In this document: piece by piece, positions 42,193 through 50,323 of the stretch
Position numbering within the stretch: position 1 is the first letter of the stretch
Layout: every line of letters starts with the position of its first letter
Assembly (NCBI RefSeq): GCF_900104215.1
Contig: NZ_FMXO01000002.1
Span: 62,001 to 126,000, forward strand
Direction of reading: 5' to 3'
DNA: 64,000 nucleotides
DNA from: Desulfonatronum thiosulfatophilum
GTDB lineage: Bacteria; Desulfobacterota; Desulfovibrionia; Desulfovibrionales; Desulfonatronaceae
Made by a program: the position numbers and the translations under genes
The notes under the pieces: model-generated
Told to the model about the DNA's origin: nothing
Database searches by the model: none
What the model saw: only the letters and a program-made list of their open reading frames with translations

Positions 42193-44709
42193 ATGAAACC
42201 GCCTCTTCAGGTTACAAAACGCACCCTGTTTTCCTGGGTGTTTCATCGCCATCTCAAGCTGCAAATTCTTTTGGTGGTGATCATCCTCATCACCGTGGCC
42301 TCCCGGGTTCTGCCGCTGGAATTGCAGAAAAACATCATCAACGACGCCATCGGCATGCGCGACGTGGACCTTCTGCTGTTCTATTCCGGGCTGTACATCG
42401 CCATCGTGGTCCTGGGGGGGATTCTCAAGTACGCCATCAACCTGATCCAGTCCTACATCGGCCAGCAAACCCTCAAGACCATTCGCCGCGATCTTTTCAA
42501 CCACATCATCTCCCTGCCGCTTCCATTCTTTCGCAAGACCCCGCCGGGCACGGTGATCAACTCCATGGTCACCGAACTCAACCCCGTGGGCGACTTCATC
42601 GGCCAGGCCTTTTCAACGCCATTGGTGAACATCCTGACATTTCTGGCCATTGCCGGGTTCATGTTCTACCTCAATCCCCTCTTGGCCGGACTCAGCCTGC
42701 TGCTGTATCCCACCGAACTCATCATTCTCCCCTGGCTGCAACGCAAAATGAACGCGGCCAACCGGCGCCGGATGGCCTCCACCCAATCGGTCAGCGGAAC
42801 CATCGGCGAATCCATCGGCGGCGTACAGGAAATTCACGCCAATGCCAGCTACAAGCTCGAGGACGACAAGTTCGGGAAGAAACTCGACCTGCTCTACAAG
42901 AACACTCTGACCATGTACGCCTTCAAATACGGCATCAAGTTCTACAACAATTTCTTTCAAAGCCTGGGGCCGTTCATTCTTTTCCTGGTCGGCGGCTATC
43001 TGGCGATTCAGGGTCAGCTGGACATCGGCGCCCTGGTGGCCTTCCTGTCCTCCTATGAAAAGCTCTATGATCCCTGGAAGGAACTGATGGAGTACTACCA
43101 GACCTACCAGGACAGCACGGTGCGCTATTCCCAGATCATGAGCTACTATGACATTGAGCCGGAATACCTGTTCAGTCCGGTCGACCGGTCGCTGCATGAA
43201 ATGCATGGCCAAATCGACGCCCAGGCTGTCGGATACATGGTGGACGGGAACATCAAGCTTCTGGACAGAATCAACCTCTCCGTCCAGCCCGGAGAACTCC
43301 TGGCCTTGGTCGGCTTTTCCGGGTCGGGAAAATCGACCCTGGCCCTGTGCATGGCCCAGATCTTCAACTACACCAGCGGCTCCCTGAAGATCGACGGCCG
43401 GGAACTGAACCGGCTGACCAAGGCGGACATGGCCGTTAACATGGGCATGGTCGCGCAGCATCCGTTTATTTTCGAGGGCACCCTCCAGGACAACCTGCTC
43501 TATTCCTGCGAAGCGCAACGCCTGCAAGGCAAGACCTGTCCCGGGATGTCCGGAACACCAAGCCTGGACCGGATCATTGAAGTCATTCAGCAGGTAGGAT
43601 TGTACCTGGATGTGCTCAGCTTCGGATTCCGGGGAACGCTTGATCCTGAAAAAGATCAGGAACTGGCCGGCCACATCCTGCACGCCCGCCAGATGCTCCG
43701 GCAAAACGCCGGGGAGGATTTGGTCGAGGACGTCGAGTTCTTTGACCCGCAACATTATGTTCACGGCGCGACTTTGGCCCAGAACCTGATCTTCGGCTCT
43801 TCCGCGACTCCCGGACTCACTTCGGAGACACTGCACGCTAACGCGTCGTTTCGCCGTTTCCTGAAAACCCAGGAGTTGCTTGAGCCGTTGGATGCCTTGG
43901 GACATGCCATTGCTTCCCGCAACGTGGACGTGATCAACACCTTGGGCGGCGGAATGGAACTCTTTGCCGACTCGCCGATTCCCGCCGATGATTTTGATGA
44001 GTACGCCCTGCTTGTTTCCAGAGTCCCGGAGTATGATTTCGCCAAATTTGATGAAAACGATCGGGCGAAGCTGCTCAAACTTGCCCTGGGCTTTATCTCC
44101 AGCTCCAACGCCATGGGCAGGATTTCATCGGATCTCAGGCGCCGCATCGTGAGCAGCCGAGCCGCCTTTAAGAAATGGGCCGAGGAGAACGCCCCCGGCG
44201 CATTCACTTTTTATCGCCTGGACTCCTACATCGCCTCCGAATCCATCCTGGACAACATTCTGTTCGGAGTGATCAGGCCTGAAATTGCCGGCGCGGAAGA
44301 CCGGATCAAGAAACGCATCATGCAGGTGTTGATCATCGAGGATGTCCTGGACCGCATCATCGAGTACGGGCTGCAATTCAACGTCGGCAGCCAGGGCGAC
44401 CGTCTCTCCGGCGGACAACGCCAGAAAACGGCCCTGGCCCGCGTCTTTTTGAAAAATCCGCCGATCCTGATCCTGGACGAAGCCACCGCGGCCCTGGACA
44501 ACGCGTCCCAGACCCGCATCCAGAACCTGCTGGAGAGCAAGTTCAAGACAAAGAGCACGGTCATCGCCGTGGTTCACCGCCTGGATATTCTCAAAGGGTA
44601 CGATCGGATCGGCGTCCTCAAGTCCGGAAAATTGGTCGAACTGGGGAGTTATGAAGAATTAATCAAGAAAAAGGGAGTGTTCCATGAACTCGTCCACGGT
44701 CGTCAATAG
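42193..44709 (+). CDS. ABC exporter with a large repeat-containing insertion in the nucleotide-binding domain
   Basis: An 838-residue fused permease-ATPase. Residues 1 to about 330 are an ABC exporter membrane domain. The ATPase begins near 345 with Walker A GFSGSGKST (375-383) and a first Q-loop (MVAQHPFIFEGTLQDNLLYS, about 420-439). The signature LSGGQRQ comes only at about 738, some 300 residues later instead of about 55, followed by ILILDEATAALD and a His switch (AVVHR). In the insertion the post-Q-loop pattern recurs: ATLAQNLIFGS (about 526-536) and ESILDNILFGV (about 683-693). It overlaps the cyclic-nucleotide-binding gene by 26 bases. Substrate unknown. Confidence 0.85.
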   Translation: MKPPLQVTKRTLFSWVFHRHLKLQILLVVIILITVASRVLPLELQKNIINDAIGMRDVDLLLFYSGLYIAIVVLGGILKYAINLIQSYIGQQTLKTIRRDLFNHIISLPLPFFRKTPPGTVINSMVTELNPVGDFIGQAFSTPLVNILTFLAIAGFMFYLNPLLAGLSLLLYPTELIILPWLQRKMNAANRRRMASTQSVSGTIGESIGGVQEIHANASYKLEDDKFGKKLDLLYKNTLTMYAFKYGIKFYNNFFQSLGPFILFLVGGYLAIQGQLDIGALVAFLSSYEKLYDPWKELMEYYQTYQDSTVRYSQIMSYYDIEPEYLFSPVDRSLHEMHGQIDAQAVGYMVDGNIKLLDRINLSVQPGELLALVGFSGSGKSTLALCMAQIFNYTSGSLKIDGRELNRLTKADMAVNMGMVAQHPFIFEGTLQDNLLYSCEAQRLQGKTCPGMSGTPSLDRIIEVIQQVGLYLDVLSFGFRGTLDPEKDQELAGHILHARQMLRQNAGEDLVEDVEFFDPQHYVHGATLAQNLIFGSSATPGLTSETLHANASFRRFLKTQELLEPLDALGHAIASRNVDVINTLGGGMELFADSPIPADDFDEYALLVSRVPEYDFAKFDENDRAKLLKLALGFISSSNAMGRISSDLRRRIVSSRAAFKKWAEENAPGAFTFYRLDSYIASESILDNILFGVIRPEIAGAEDRIKKRIMQVLIIEDVLDRIIEYGLQFNVGSQGDRLSGGQRQKTALARVFLKNPPILILDEATAALDNASQTRIQNLLESKFKTKSTVIAVVHRLDILKGYDRIGVLKSGKLVELGSYEELIKKKGVFHELVHGRQ

Positions 44710-45208
44710 CAGCGAAACCGAATTCGATCAGAACCTGAATGCCTTGCGCAATATCTCATTTTTCTCGGAACTGGGCCTGCAGCCCCTGAAGGCCCTGGCC
44801 TATCTCTGCAAACGGATCAGATATCGGCCGGACGACTATATTTTTACCCAGGGAGATCTGGACACCCAGGCCTATTGCTTGTTGAGCGGCGCCGCCCGGG
44901 TCATCCGCGATGAAGACGAACGGCAAGTCGTCCTGCGAGTGCTGGAAACAGGGGCCTTCATCGGTGCTTTGTCCCTGGTGGCCCAGACCAAGCGCCTTTT
45001 TTCGCTGCAGGCTGTCGAACCAACGCTCTGCCTGGTACTGCCGCAAAAGCACTTTCTGAATCTCGTATCCAAGTCGCCCGATCTTTCAGCGAACTTCTTC
45101 AAGGCGCTCTACCGATCTCTATACCGATGGGAGGAAGAACTCCTTTCCAGGACGAACCGGCAGGATTTGCAGCAGGCGAAAGACTTTCTGGGAGTGACGC
45201 TGCTGTAG
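44684..45208 (+). CDS. cyclic-nucleotide-binding-domain protein (no DNA-binding domain)
   Basis: A 174-residue protein consisting of a Crp-type cNMP-binding beta roll (FFSELGLQPLKALA, then YIFTQGDLDTQAYCLLSGAARV, GAFIGALSLVAQTKR). The helix-turn-helix of Crp is absent; the protein ends after a basic helical segment. The phosphate cassette reads FIGALSLVAQTKR, so an Arg equivalent is present but ligand type is open. Because it overlaps the ABC exporter gene, it probably regulates the exporter directly rather than transcription (inference). Confidence 0.82.
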   Translation: MNSSTVVNSSETEFDQNLNALRNISFFSELGLQPLKALAYLCKRIRYRPDDYIFTQGDLDTQAYCLLSGAARVIRDEDERQVVLRVLETGAFIGALSLVAQTKRLFSLQAVEPTLCLVLPQKHFLNLVSKSPDLSANFFKALYRSLYRWEEELLSRTNRQDLQQAKDFLGVTLL

Positions 45209-45421
45209 GACCAGCTAACGATGTTCACCTTGTGGCATGGTTGCTCTAACTGTGAGATGTGTTGAATAGCTGCCTTGTTTATTCGTCTTGTCGCGGAAAT
45301 ACCGGCATGATATTTATGGTTGGACACTGGCGACCTGAAACTGTTCGAAAAAATTGAAGGCTCAACGTCATCGCGGGCCGTGACGCAGTTCTCGCACATG
45401 ATTGCAACAACAGGAGACGGC

Positions 45422-45991
45422 ATGGAACGGGAAGACAAACTGAATTTGACCTGCACCCAGGAGCAACTGGCGGAAATGCTGCGCACCATGGCCGACGCCA
45501 TGGTGCATGGACGGCTGCGGCTGGAAAATGTCGAAGTTGACTGGAAAGATGTCCAGAAGATCAACCTCGCCATCCGCAACGCGGCGGGCATGGCCGAGGT
45601 CAAGCTGAAAATCGCCTCCGGAGCACGGTGCATGGTCATCCCCGGGAAAGAAGACGATGGCCCGGCAAAGATCGAAACAGAATTGTCCGAGACCGCAATA
45701 CCGAGCGACAGTTATGGTTCCTTGAAAAAGCGGATGAGGAAGTCCTTCAAGAACATCATGTACGCGCTGCACGATAACACCTGGCCGGCCCAGTCCGACA
45801 TCGACGGTTTCATTCAGGATTCGGCTTTGATGGTCCGTTACCCCGGCAAGGGCGACGAGTTCTATCCGGCCTATTCCGAAGCCGTGGCCGTATTCCAGGA
45901 AGCCGTGCGCGTACGGGACCTGGACGCGGCCTATCAGGCCGCGCATTCCTTGAACTCACTGAAAACCCAATGTCACAAGAAGTACGATTGA
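45422..45991 (+). CDS. GAK-system XXXCH protein (amphi-Trp-like domain plus cytochrome c'-like tail)
   Basis: A 189-residue cytoplasmic protein. Residues about 5-65 have the amphi-Trp-like pattern (TQEQLAEMLRTMADAMVHGRLRLEN, ending AEVKLKI), similar to the 47343-47624 product. The rest is a four-helix-like domain ending KTQCHKKYD, where Cys184-His185 sit as in the CxxCH-K-x-Y end of cytochrome c', but the first Cys is replaced. That is the XXXCH feature named in the family. No signal peptide, so covalent c-type haem is not expected. The ATG at 45422 follows AGGAG. First gene of the GAK-like locus; function unknown. Confidence 0.78.
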   Translation: MEREDKLNLTCTQEQLAEMLRTMADAMVHGRLRLENVEVDWKDVQKINLAIRNAAGMAEVKLKIASGARCMVIPGKEDDGPAKIETELSETAIPSDSYGSLKKRMRKSFKNIMYALHDNTWPAQSDIDGFIQDSALMVRYPGKGDEFYPAYSEAVAVFQEAVRVRDLDAAYQAAHSLNSLKTQCHKKYD

Positions 45992-46081
45992 CGTGCCGAA
46001 TCCGGCGCGGGGACTGCAAGGCTGGAGCCGCGCCTCCGAGGGATGAAGGGGCGGCCGGGTGAAGGCGTTGTGGGTGGATTG

Positions 46082-47296
46082 ATGAACACGGAGCTGGAGA
46101 TGGAGGGAATGATATTGTCTGCTCAAGGCAGGAACATGGAAATCGTCCGGGGAGACGAGTCCGCGGCGCAGGTCAAGGAAATGGAGTTTCCGCCCCAGTT
46201 GACCGAAGCGGACGAAAAACATTTCAGAAGCATCATCAACCAGGGCCTCAGTCCGGAGCAGATCCAACGGGTGGTCACGCCGCTGCGGGTCCAGCCCAGG
46301 CAGGAAGACGTGCTGGCCATTCACTGGCACCCGGAATTCATCCCCATGGACCTGATCTCCCAGCGCATTGAGGCCACCTATCCCAACAAGGTCCATGAAC
46401 TGATCATCCCCACCCAGCACAACGTACTCATGGAGTACGGGGACTATTCAGGGGTGGAAGTGGACTGCTATTCCCACGAGTTCCAGCGCAAGGTACAGCT
46501 GCTCTTGCACTTCCGGACCAGCAGGCTGGAATCCGCGGACGTGTTCAAGGCCATGCTGGACCATACCTTTCGCTATCGGTCCAGCCAGCTCTACGCCTTT
46601 TTGGATATGGTCACCAACATCAAGTACGAGGACTACCTGCAATTGGCTTCCGAGGAAACCGGCGTGGACGAGGAAGTGGTCCGCTTCGCCCGGATCCAGG
46701 CCAAGAAGCTGCAGTTGCTTTTGGAGGAACACGAACAGACCATTCCCCGGGACATGATCAAGAACAAGCTGGTCCGGGAATTCATCGACGCCCAACGGCA
46801 TCTCTTTCCGGCATCCCTGGTTCACCGGACGCAACTCTTCCTGAAGAGCGTGAAAAGCATGGCCAAGGAGAACTTCAGCCTGACCTATTTCTACAAGACC
46901 TCGGAGTTCATCGAGGAGGCACGGGCCTTGGGCGGCGGCGTGGTGGTACCGCATCCCGAGCAGTTCTGGCCGATTCTTTTGGCGGACTATGACGTGGACG
47001 GCTACGAGGTCTGGAATCCCCAGTCCCAGGAGTACACGGATTTTCTGATCAACGTGATCCACCGCCAGAACAAGACCCGCAACGCGGGGCAGCGTTCCCT
47101 GCTGGTGTTCATGGGCGACGACACCCACATGAGCGAGAAGATCAAGGATCCCAGCCATGCCGAAGCCGGCAAGTACTACCGGGACATCGGGGTGCAGCCG
47201 CCCTGGGACGATCTTTCCGTCCGGAAAAGCCTGATCGTGGGCAACGCCGGCCGGGCCCGGGTCATCGAGGAATACAAGGCCCGGCTGGACGGCTGA
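46082..47296 (+). CDS. PHP-like metal-dependent hydrolase of the GAK-like locus
   Basis: A 404-residue soluble protein. His81-Trp-His83 in AIHWHPEFIP, His291 in VVVPHPEQF and a late GDDTHMSE resemble metal ligands of the PHP superfamily (amidohydrolase-like barrel, often phosphoesterases). The part between (about 130-260) is helical. The start could be 46082 (GGTGG upstream) or the ATG at 46109, which has GGAGGGA close before it. It lies between the XXXCH and amphi-Trp genes on the same strand. Substrate unknown; the PHP call is by motif only. Confidence 0.66.
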   Translation: MNTELEMEGMILSAQGRNMEIVRGDESAAQVKEMEFPPQLTEADEKHFRSIINQGLSPEQIQRVVTPLRVQPRQEDVLAIHWHPEFIPMDLISQRIEATYPNKVHELIIPTQHNVLMEYGDYSGVEVDCYSHEFQRKVQLLLHFRTSRLESADVFKAMLDHTFRYRSSQLYAFLDMVTNIKYEDYLQLASEETGVDEEVVRFARIQAKKLQLLLEEHEQTIPRDMIKNKLVREFIDAQRHLFPASLVHRTQLFLKSVKSMAKENFSLTYFYKTSEFIEEARALGGGVVVPHPEQFWPILLADYDVDGYEVWNPQSQEYTDFLINVIHRQNKTRNAGQRSLLVFMGDDTHMSEKIKDPSHAEAGKYYRDIGVQPPWDDLSVRKSLIVGNAGRARVIEEYKARLDG

Positions 47297-47342
47297 GGCC
47301 ATGACCCTGGTTTCAGAACCCTAACCTGAAGTGAGCACAGCA

Positions 47343-47624
47343 ATGGCGGAAGAAAAATTTCGGCACGAATCCCTGCAAGACCGGGAATCCATCGGCAAGT
47401 ATCTCAACGCGTTGAGCGATGGGTTTCAGAACGGCAAACTCCAGTTCTCCTGGAAAGACAAACGCTTGGTCCTGGAGCCGCAAAGCCTGATCAAGTTCGA
47501 TATCGAGACCATGAAAACAGACGGAGAAGTAAAAATGACCCTGCGCTTCCGCTGGGAGCAGGCCTCGGAAAGCAGCATGTTTGTGGACGGGCCGCTGGTT
47601 ATTGATTCCCAGGCCAAAGGATAG
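47343..47624 (+). CDS. amphi-Trp domain protein
   Basis: A 93-residue protein: SLQDRESIGKYLNALSDGFQNGKLQFSWKDKRLVLEP followed by alternating beta strands (LIKFDIET, VKMTLRFRWEQ). This helix-plus-sheet pattern with Trp residues on one face is the amphi-Trp domain (TIGR04354 from memory). Function unknown; members co-occur with the GAK ATP-grasp enzyme. A GTG four codons upstream is an alternative start. It lies 46 bases after the PHP-like gene and 6 bases before the kinase gene. Confidence 0.82.
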   Translation: MAEEKFRHESLQDRESIGKYLNALSDGFQNGKLQFSWKDKRLVLEPQSLIKFDIETMKTDGEVKMTLRFRWEQASESSMFVDGPLVIDSQAKG

Positions 47625-47630
47625 GGCAAC

Positions 47631-49277
47631 ATGCATTCCTTAGAGGGACTGGAGCAGAAAATCCAGTTCATGGTTCTGGAAGTGTCCAAACAGGTGGACG
47701 ACACGCTCAAGGTGCTGATCAGGCCCGACAACTCGATCATCGAGAAGATTGCCTCCCGGGACGACTACATCGACAACTTCAAGAGCGTGATCGAGAATAC
47801 CTGCTTCTCCAGGCTGCACAGTCAGGCGCATCTGGACAAAACCGGGATCGACTTCATCCGGGCGGTGAACATCATCAGCAACAACCTGGAGCGAATCAGC
47901 GACTTTTCCGTGGATATCGCCCGGCAGCTGCGATACATCTCCGATCACCGCTTCCTGGATCAGTTCGAGTACCGCCCTTTTTTCCGCCAGATCCTCGGGG
48001 CTCTGGACATCGTGGTCCGCTCCCTGTTTCACCGCGATCTTTCCCTGGCCTTGCGCATCTGCCGGGCGGAATTCGTTCTGGACAAGCTGTACAAGCATAA
48101 ATTCGACAGAATCATCGCCCAGTTGCAGTCCGGCAAGGAAACCCACAACCTGATCACCACCCTGTTCATCTTCCGCTATCTGGAACGCATGGGCGACTCC
48201 CTGCTGAACATCGGCGAGGCGGTGATCTTTTCCGTGGTCGGCGAGAAACTGAAGATCAACCAGTACCAGGCCCTGCGCGAGTCCCTGGACAACCTCGACT
48301 TCGATCTGCGCATGCGCGACGTGGACTTTGAGTCCATCTGGGGCACCCGGTCCGGGTGTCGGATCGGCAAGGTTACCAACGGGGCCCAAAGCAACGCCAC
48401 CGGGGTCATCTTCAAGGAGGGCAAGCTCAAGAAGATTCTTCAGGAAAAGGCGAACATCCAGCAATGGGAAACCATCTTTCCGGGTCTGACCCCCAAGGTG
48501 TTCGGTTTCCAGGAGAGCATGGACAACGCTTCGATCCTGCTGGAATTCTTAACCGGATGCACTTTCCAGGAAATCGTGTTCAACGACGATCCGGAGCAGT
48601 TGGAAAACGCCTTCTTCCTGGTTCAGGAAACCGCGGCAATGATCTGGCAGAACACTCTGCGCAAGGGCAGCAAGCCCTGCGCTTTCACCAGCCAATTGTT
48701 TTCAAGACTGGAGGACGTGTTCGTGGCCCATCCGGAACTGAACACTCCCCGAACCCATTTCTGCGGTCTGGAGTTGCCGGCCACGGAGGAACTGCTGGCC
48801 GAGCTGGCCGAGGTGGAGCGGGAGCTGACCGCGCCGTTCACGGTCTTCACCCACGGGGACTACAACATCAACAACATCATTTACAATCAGAAGGAGCAAC
48901 GGGTGCATTACATCGATGTACACCGCTCCAAGCTGGATGATTATGTCCAGGACGTGTCGGTGTTCCTGGTCTCCAACTTCCGGATCCCGATTTTCGAGGG
49001 CGCCGTACGGAACAATTTGAATCAGGTGGGGCTGCGTTTCCTGCAGTTCGCCCGCCAGTTTGCCAAGGAACATCATGACGCGACCTTCGAGATCCGGCTG
49101 GCCCTGGGTCTGATCCGCTCGTTCATCACCTCCGCCCGGTTTGAACTGAACGCGGAGTTCGCGGCCGGCATGTTCGCCCGGGGCGTGTATCTCGCGGAAA
49201 AGATCCTGGCCTATCGCGGCCGGCCCTGGGAGCGGTTCCAGGTCCCGGTGCAGATCCTGCAGTTCCGGTCTTTTTAA
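47631..49277 (+). CDS. PhoU-domain / aminoglycoside-phosphotransferase-type kinase fusion
   Basis: A 548-residue protein. Residues 1 to about 230 are two PhoU-like three-helix repeats (NIISNNLERISDFSVDIA and FRYLERMGDSLLNIGEAV, with the E-R-x-x-D pattern that binds metal clusters in PhoU). From about 245 a protein-kinase-like APH domain follows with H408-G-D410-Y-N-I-N-N415 as catalytic loop and D429 in YIDVHRSKLDD as metal ligand. So a small-molecule or protein kinase is fused to a phosphate-signalling fold. It starts 6 bases after the amphi-Trp gene with AAAGGATAGGG upstream. Confidence 0.82.
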   Translation: MHSLEGLEQKIQFMVLEVSKQVDDTLKVLIRPDNSIIEKIASRDDYIDNFKSVIENTCFSRLHSQAHLDKTGIDFIRAVNIISNNLERISDFSVDIARQLRYISDHRFLDQFEYRPFFRQILGALDIVVRSLFHRDLSLALRICRAEFVLDKLYKHKFDRIIAQLQSGKETHNLITTLFIFRYLERMGDSLLNIGEAVIFSVVGEKLKINQYQALRESLDNLDFDLRMRDVDFESIWGTRSGCRIGKVTNGAQSNATGVIFKEGKLKKILQEKANIQQWETIFPGLTPKVFGFQESMDNASILLEFLTGCTFQEIVFNDDPEQLENAFFLVQETAAMIWQNTLRKGSKPCAFTSQLFSRLEDVFVAHPELNTPRTHFCGLELPATEELLAELAEVERELTAPFTVFTHGDYNINNIIYNQKEQRVHYIDVHRSKLDDYVQDVSVFLVSNFRIPIFEGAVRNNLNQVGLRFLQFARQFAKEHHDATFEIRLALGLIRSFITSARFELNAEFAAGMFARGVYLAEKILAYRGRPWERFQVPVQILQFRSF

Positions 49278-49341
49278 CAACTCGTGGAATCTGGCTTTTC
49301 AACACACTGCCAAGGCATCATCCCCAACGTAAGGACGGTAC

Positions 49342-50226
49342 ATGAAACGTATTGCAGTTATCGGCAATCCCGGTTCCTGGTCCACGGAAAAGCTGGCGGA
49401 CGCCTTCGCGGCCAAAACCGGATTTCGGTGCGTCGTGGACATGTCCCGGGTGCACATGAATCTGGAAACCGGCGCATTGTGGTTCGACGGCCAGGATCTT
49501 TCCCGGTTCGACGCCCTGACCGTGAAGAAGATCGGGCCGGCCTATTCGCCGGACATGCAGGATCGGTTGAGCATGTTGGAATTGCTGAACCGAAACGGGA
49601 CTCCGGTTTTTTCAAAGCCCTGCGCGATTCTGACGGCCCTGAACCGGTTGAGTTGCACCGTGAAGCTACGTGCCGGAGACATGCCCATGCCCCCCACCGT
49701 GATCACCGAGAGCCCGGAACAGGCGGAACAGGCCGTCGCGGATTTCGGACGCGCCGTGTTCAAACCGCTCTATACCTCCAAGGCTCGGGGCATGGAGGTG
49801 ATCGAAGCCGGGGCCGCATGTCGGGAGCGGATCTCCCGCTTCCAGAGCCGAGGCAACCCGGTGATGTACGTGCAGAAGATGCTCACCACCCCGGGCAAGG
49901 ACCTGGGCATTGTCTTTCTCGGCGGCGAATATCTCGGCACCTACGCCCGGCAAAGCAACGGGGCCTGGAACACCTCCACCTCCAGCGGGGGCAAATACAA
50001 GCCCTACGCACCGAGCCGGGAGATCATCGATCTGGCCTGGCGGGCCCAGGATCTGTTCGAGCTGGATTTTACCTGCGTGGACATCATGGAAACCGAGGAC
50101 GGCCCGATGATTTTCGAGGTCTCCGCGTTCGGCGGCTTCCGGGGACTGCTGGAAGCCTGCAGTCTGGATGCCTCGGTTCATTTCGCGGATCATGTGCTCA
50201 GGCGCTGCGATCATGTCTCGCCTTAG
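49342..50226 (+). CDS. GAK-system ATP-grasp enzyme
   Basis: A 294-residue RimK-like ATP-grasp ligase. N-terminal strand IAVIGNPGSWSTEKLADAF, central ATP-binding loop FKPLYTSKARGMEV (K-P-x-x-x-S-x-G-x-G/M type) with VQKMLTTPGKDL, and C-terminal metal site VDIMETEDGPMIFEVSAFGGF (E and N/S-type ligands). ATP-grasp enzymes join an acyl phosphate to an amine or thiol. AAGGACG precedes the ATG. Last gene of the rightward locus. The HprK-related kinase B and CofD-like protein that I associate with GAK loci are not in this window. Confidence 0.84.
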   Translation: MKRIAVIGNPGSWSTEKLADAFAAKTGFRCVVDMSRVHMNLETGALWFDGQDLSRFDALTVKKIGPAYSPDMQDRLSMLELLNRNGTPVFSKPCAILTALNRLSCTVKLRAGDMPMPPTVITESPEQAEQAVADFGRAVFKPLYTSKARGMEVIEAGAACRERISRFQSRGNPVMYVQKMLTTPGKDLGIVFLGGEYLGTYARQSNGAWNTSTSSGGKYKPYAPSREIIDLAWRAQDLFELDFTCVDIMETEDGPMIFEVSAFGGFRGLLEACSLDASVHFADHVLRRCDHVSP

Positions 50227-50323
50227 CCCGGATCAGGTTCGGTCTTATTGGAAATGTTGGGCAGCGCCCGGATTCAGGCCTCGAAGGACTTCCTGAAGTG
50301 ACGCTGCTGCGGGACTTCGCGGC

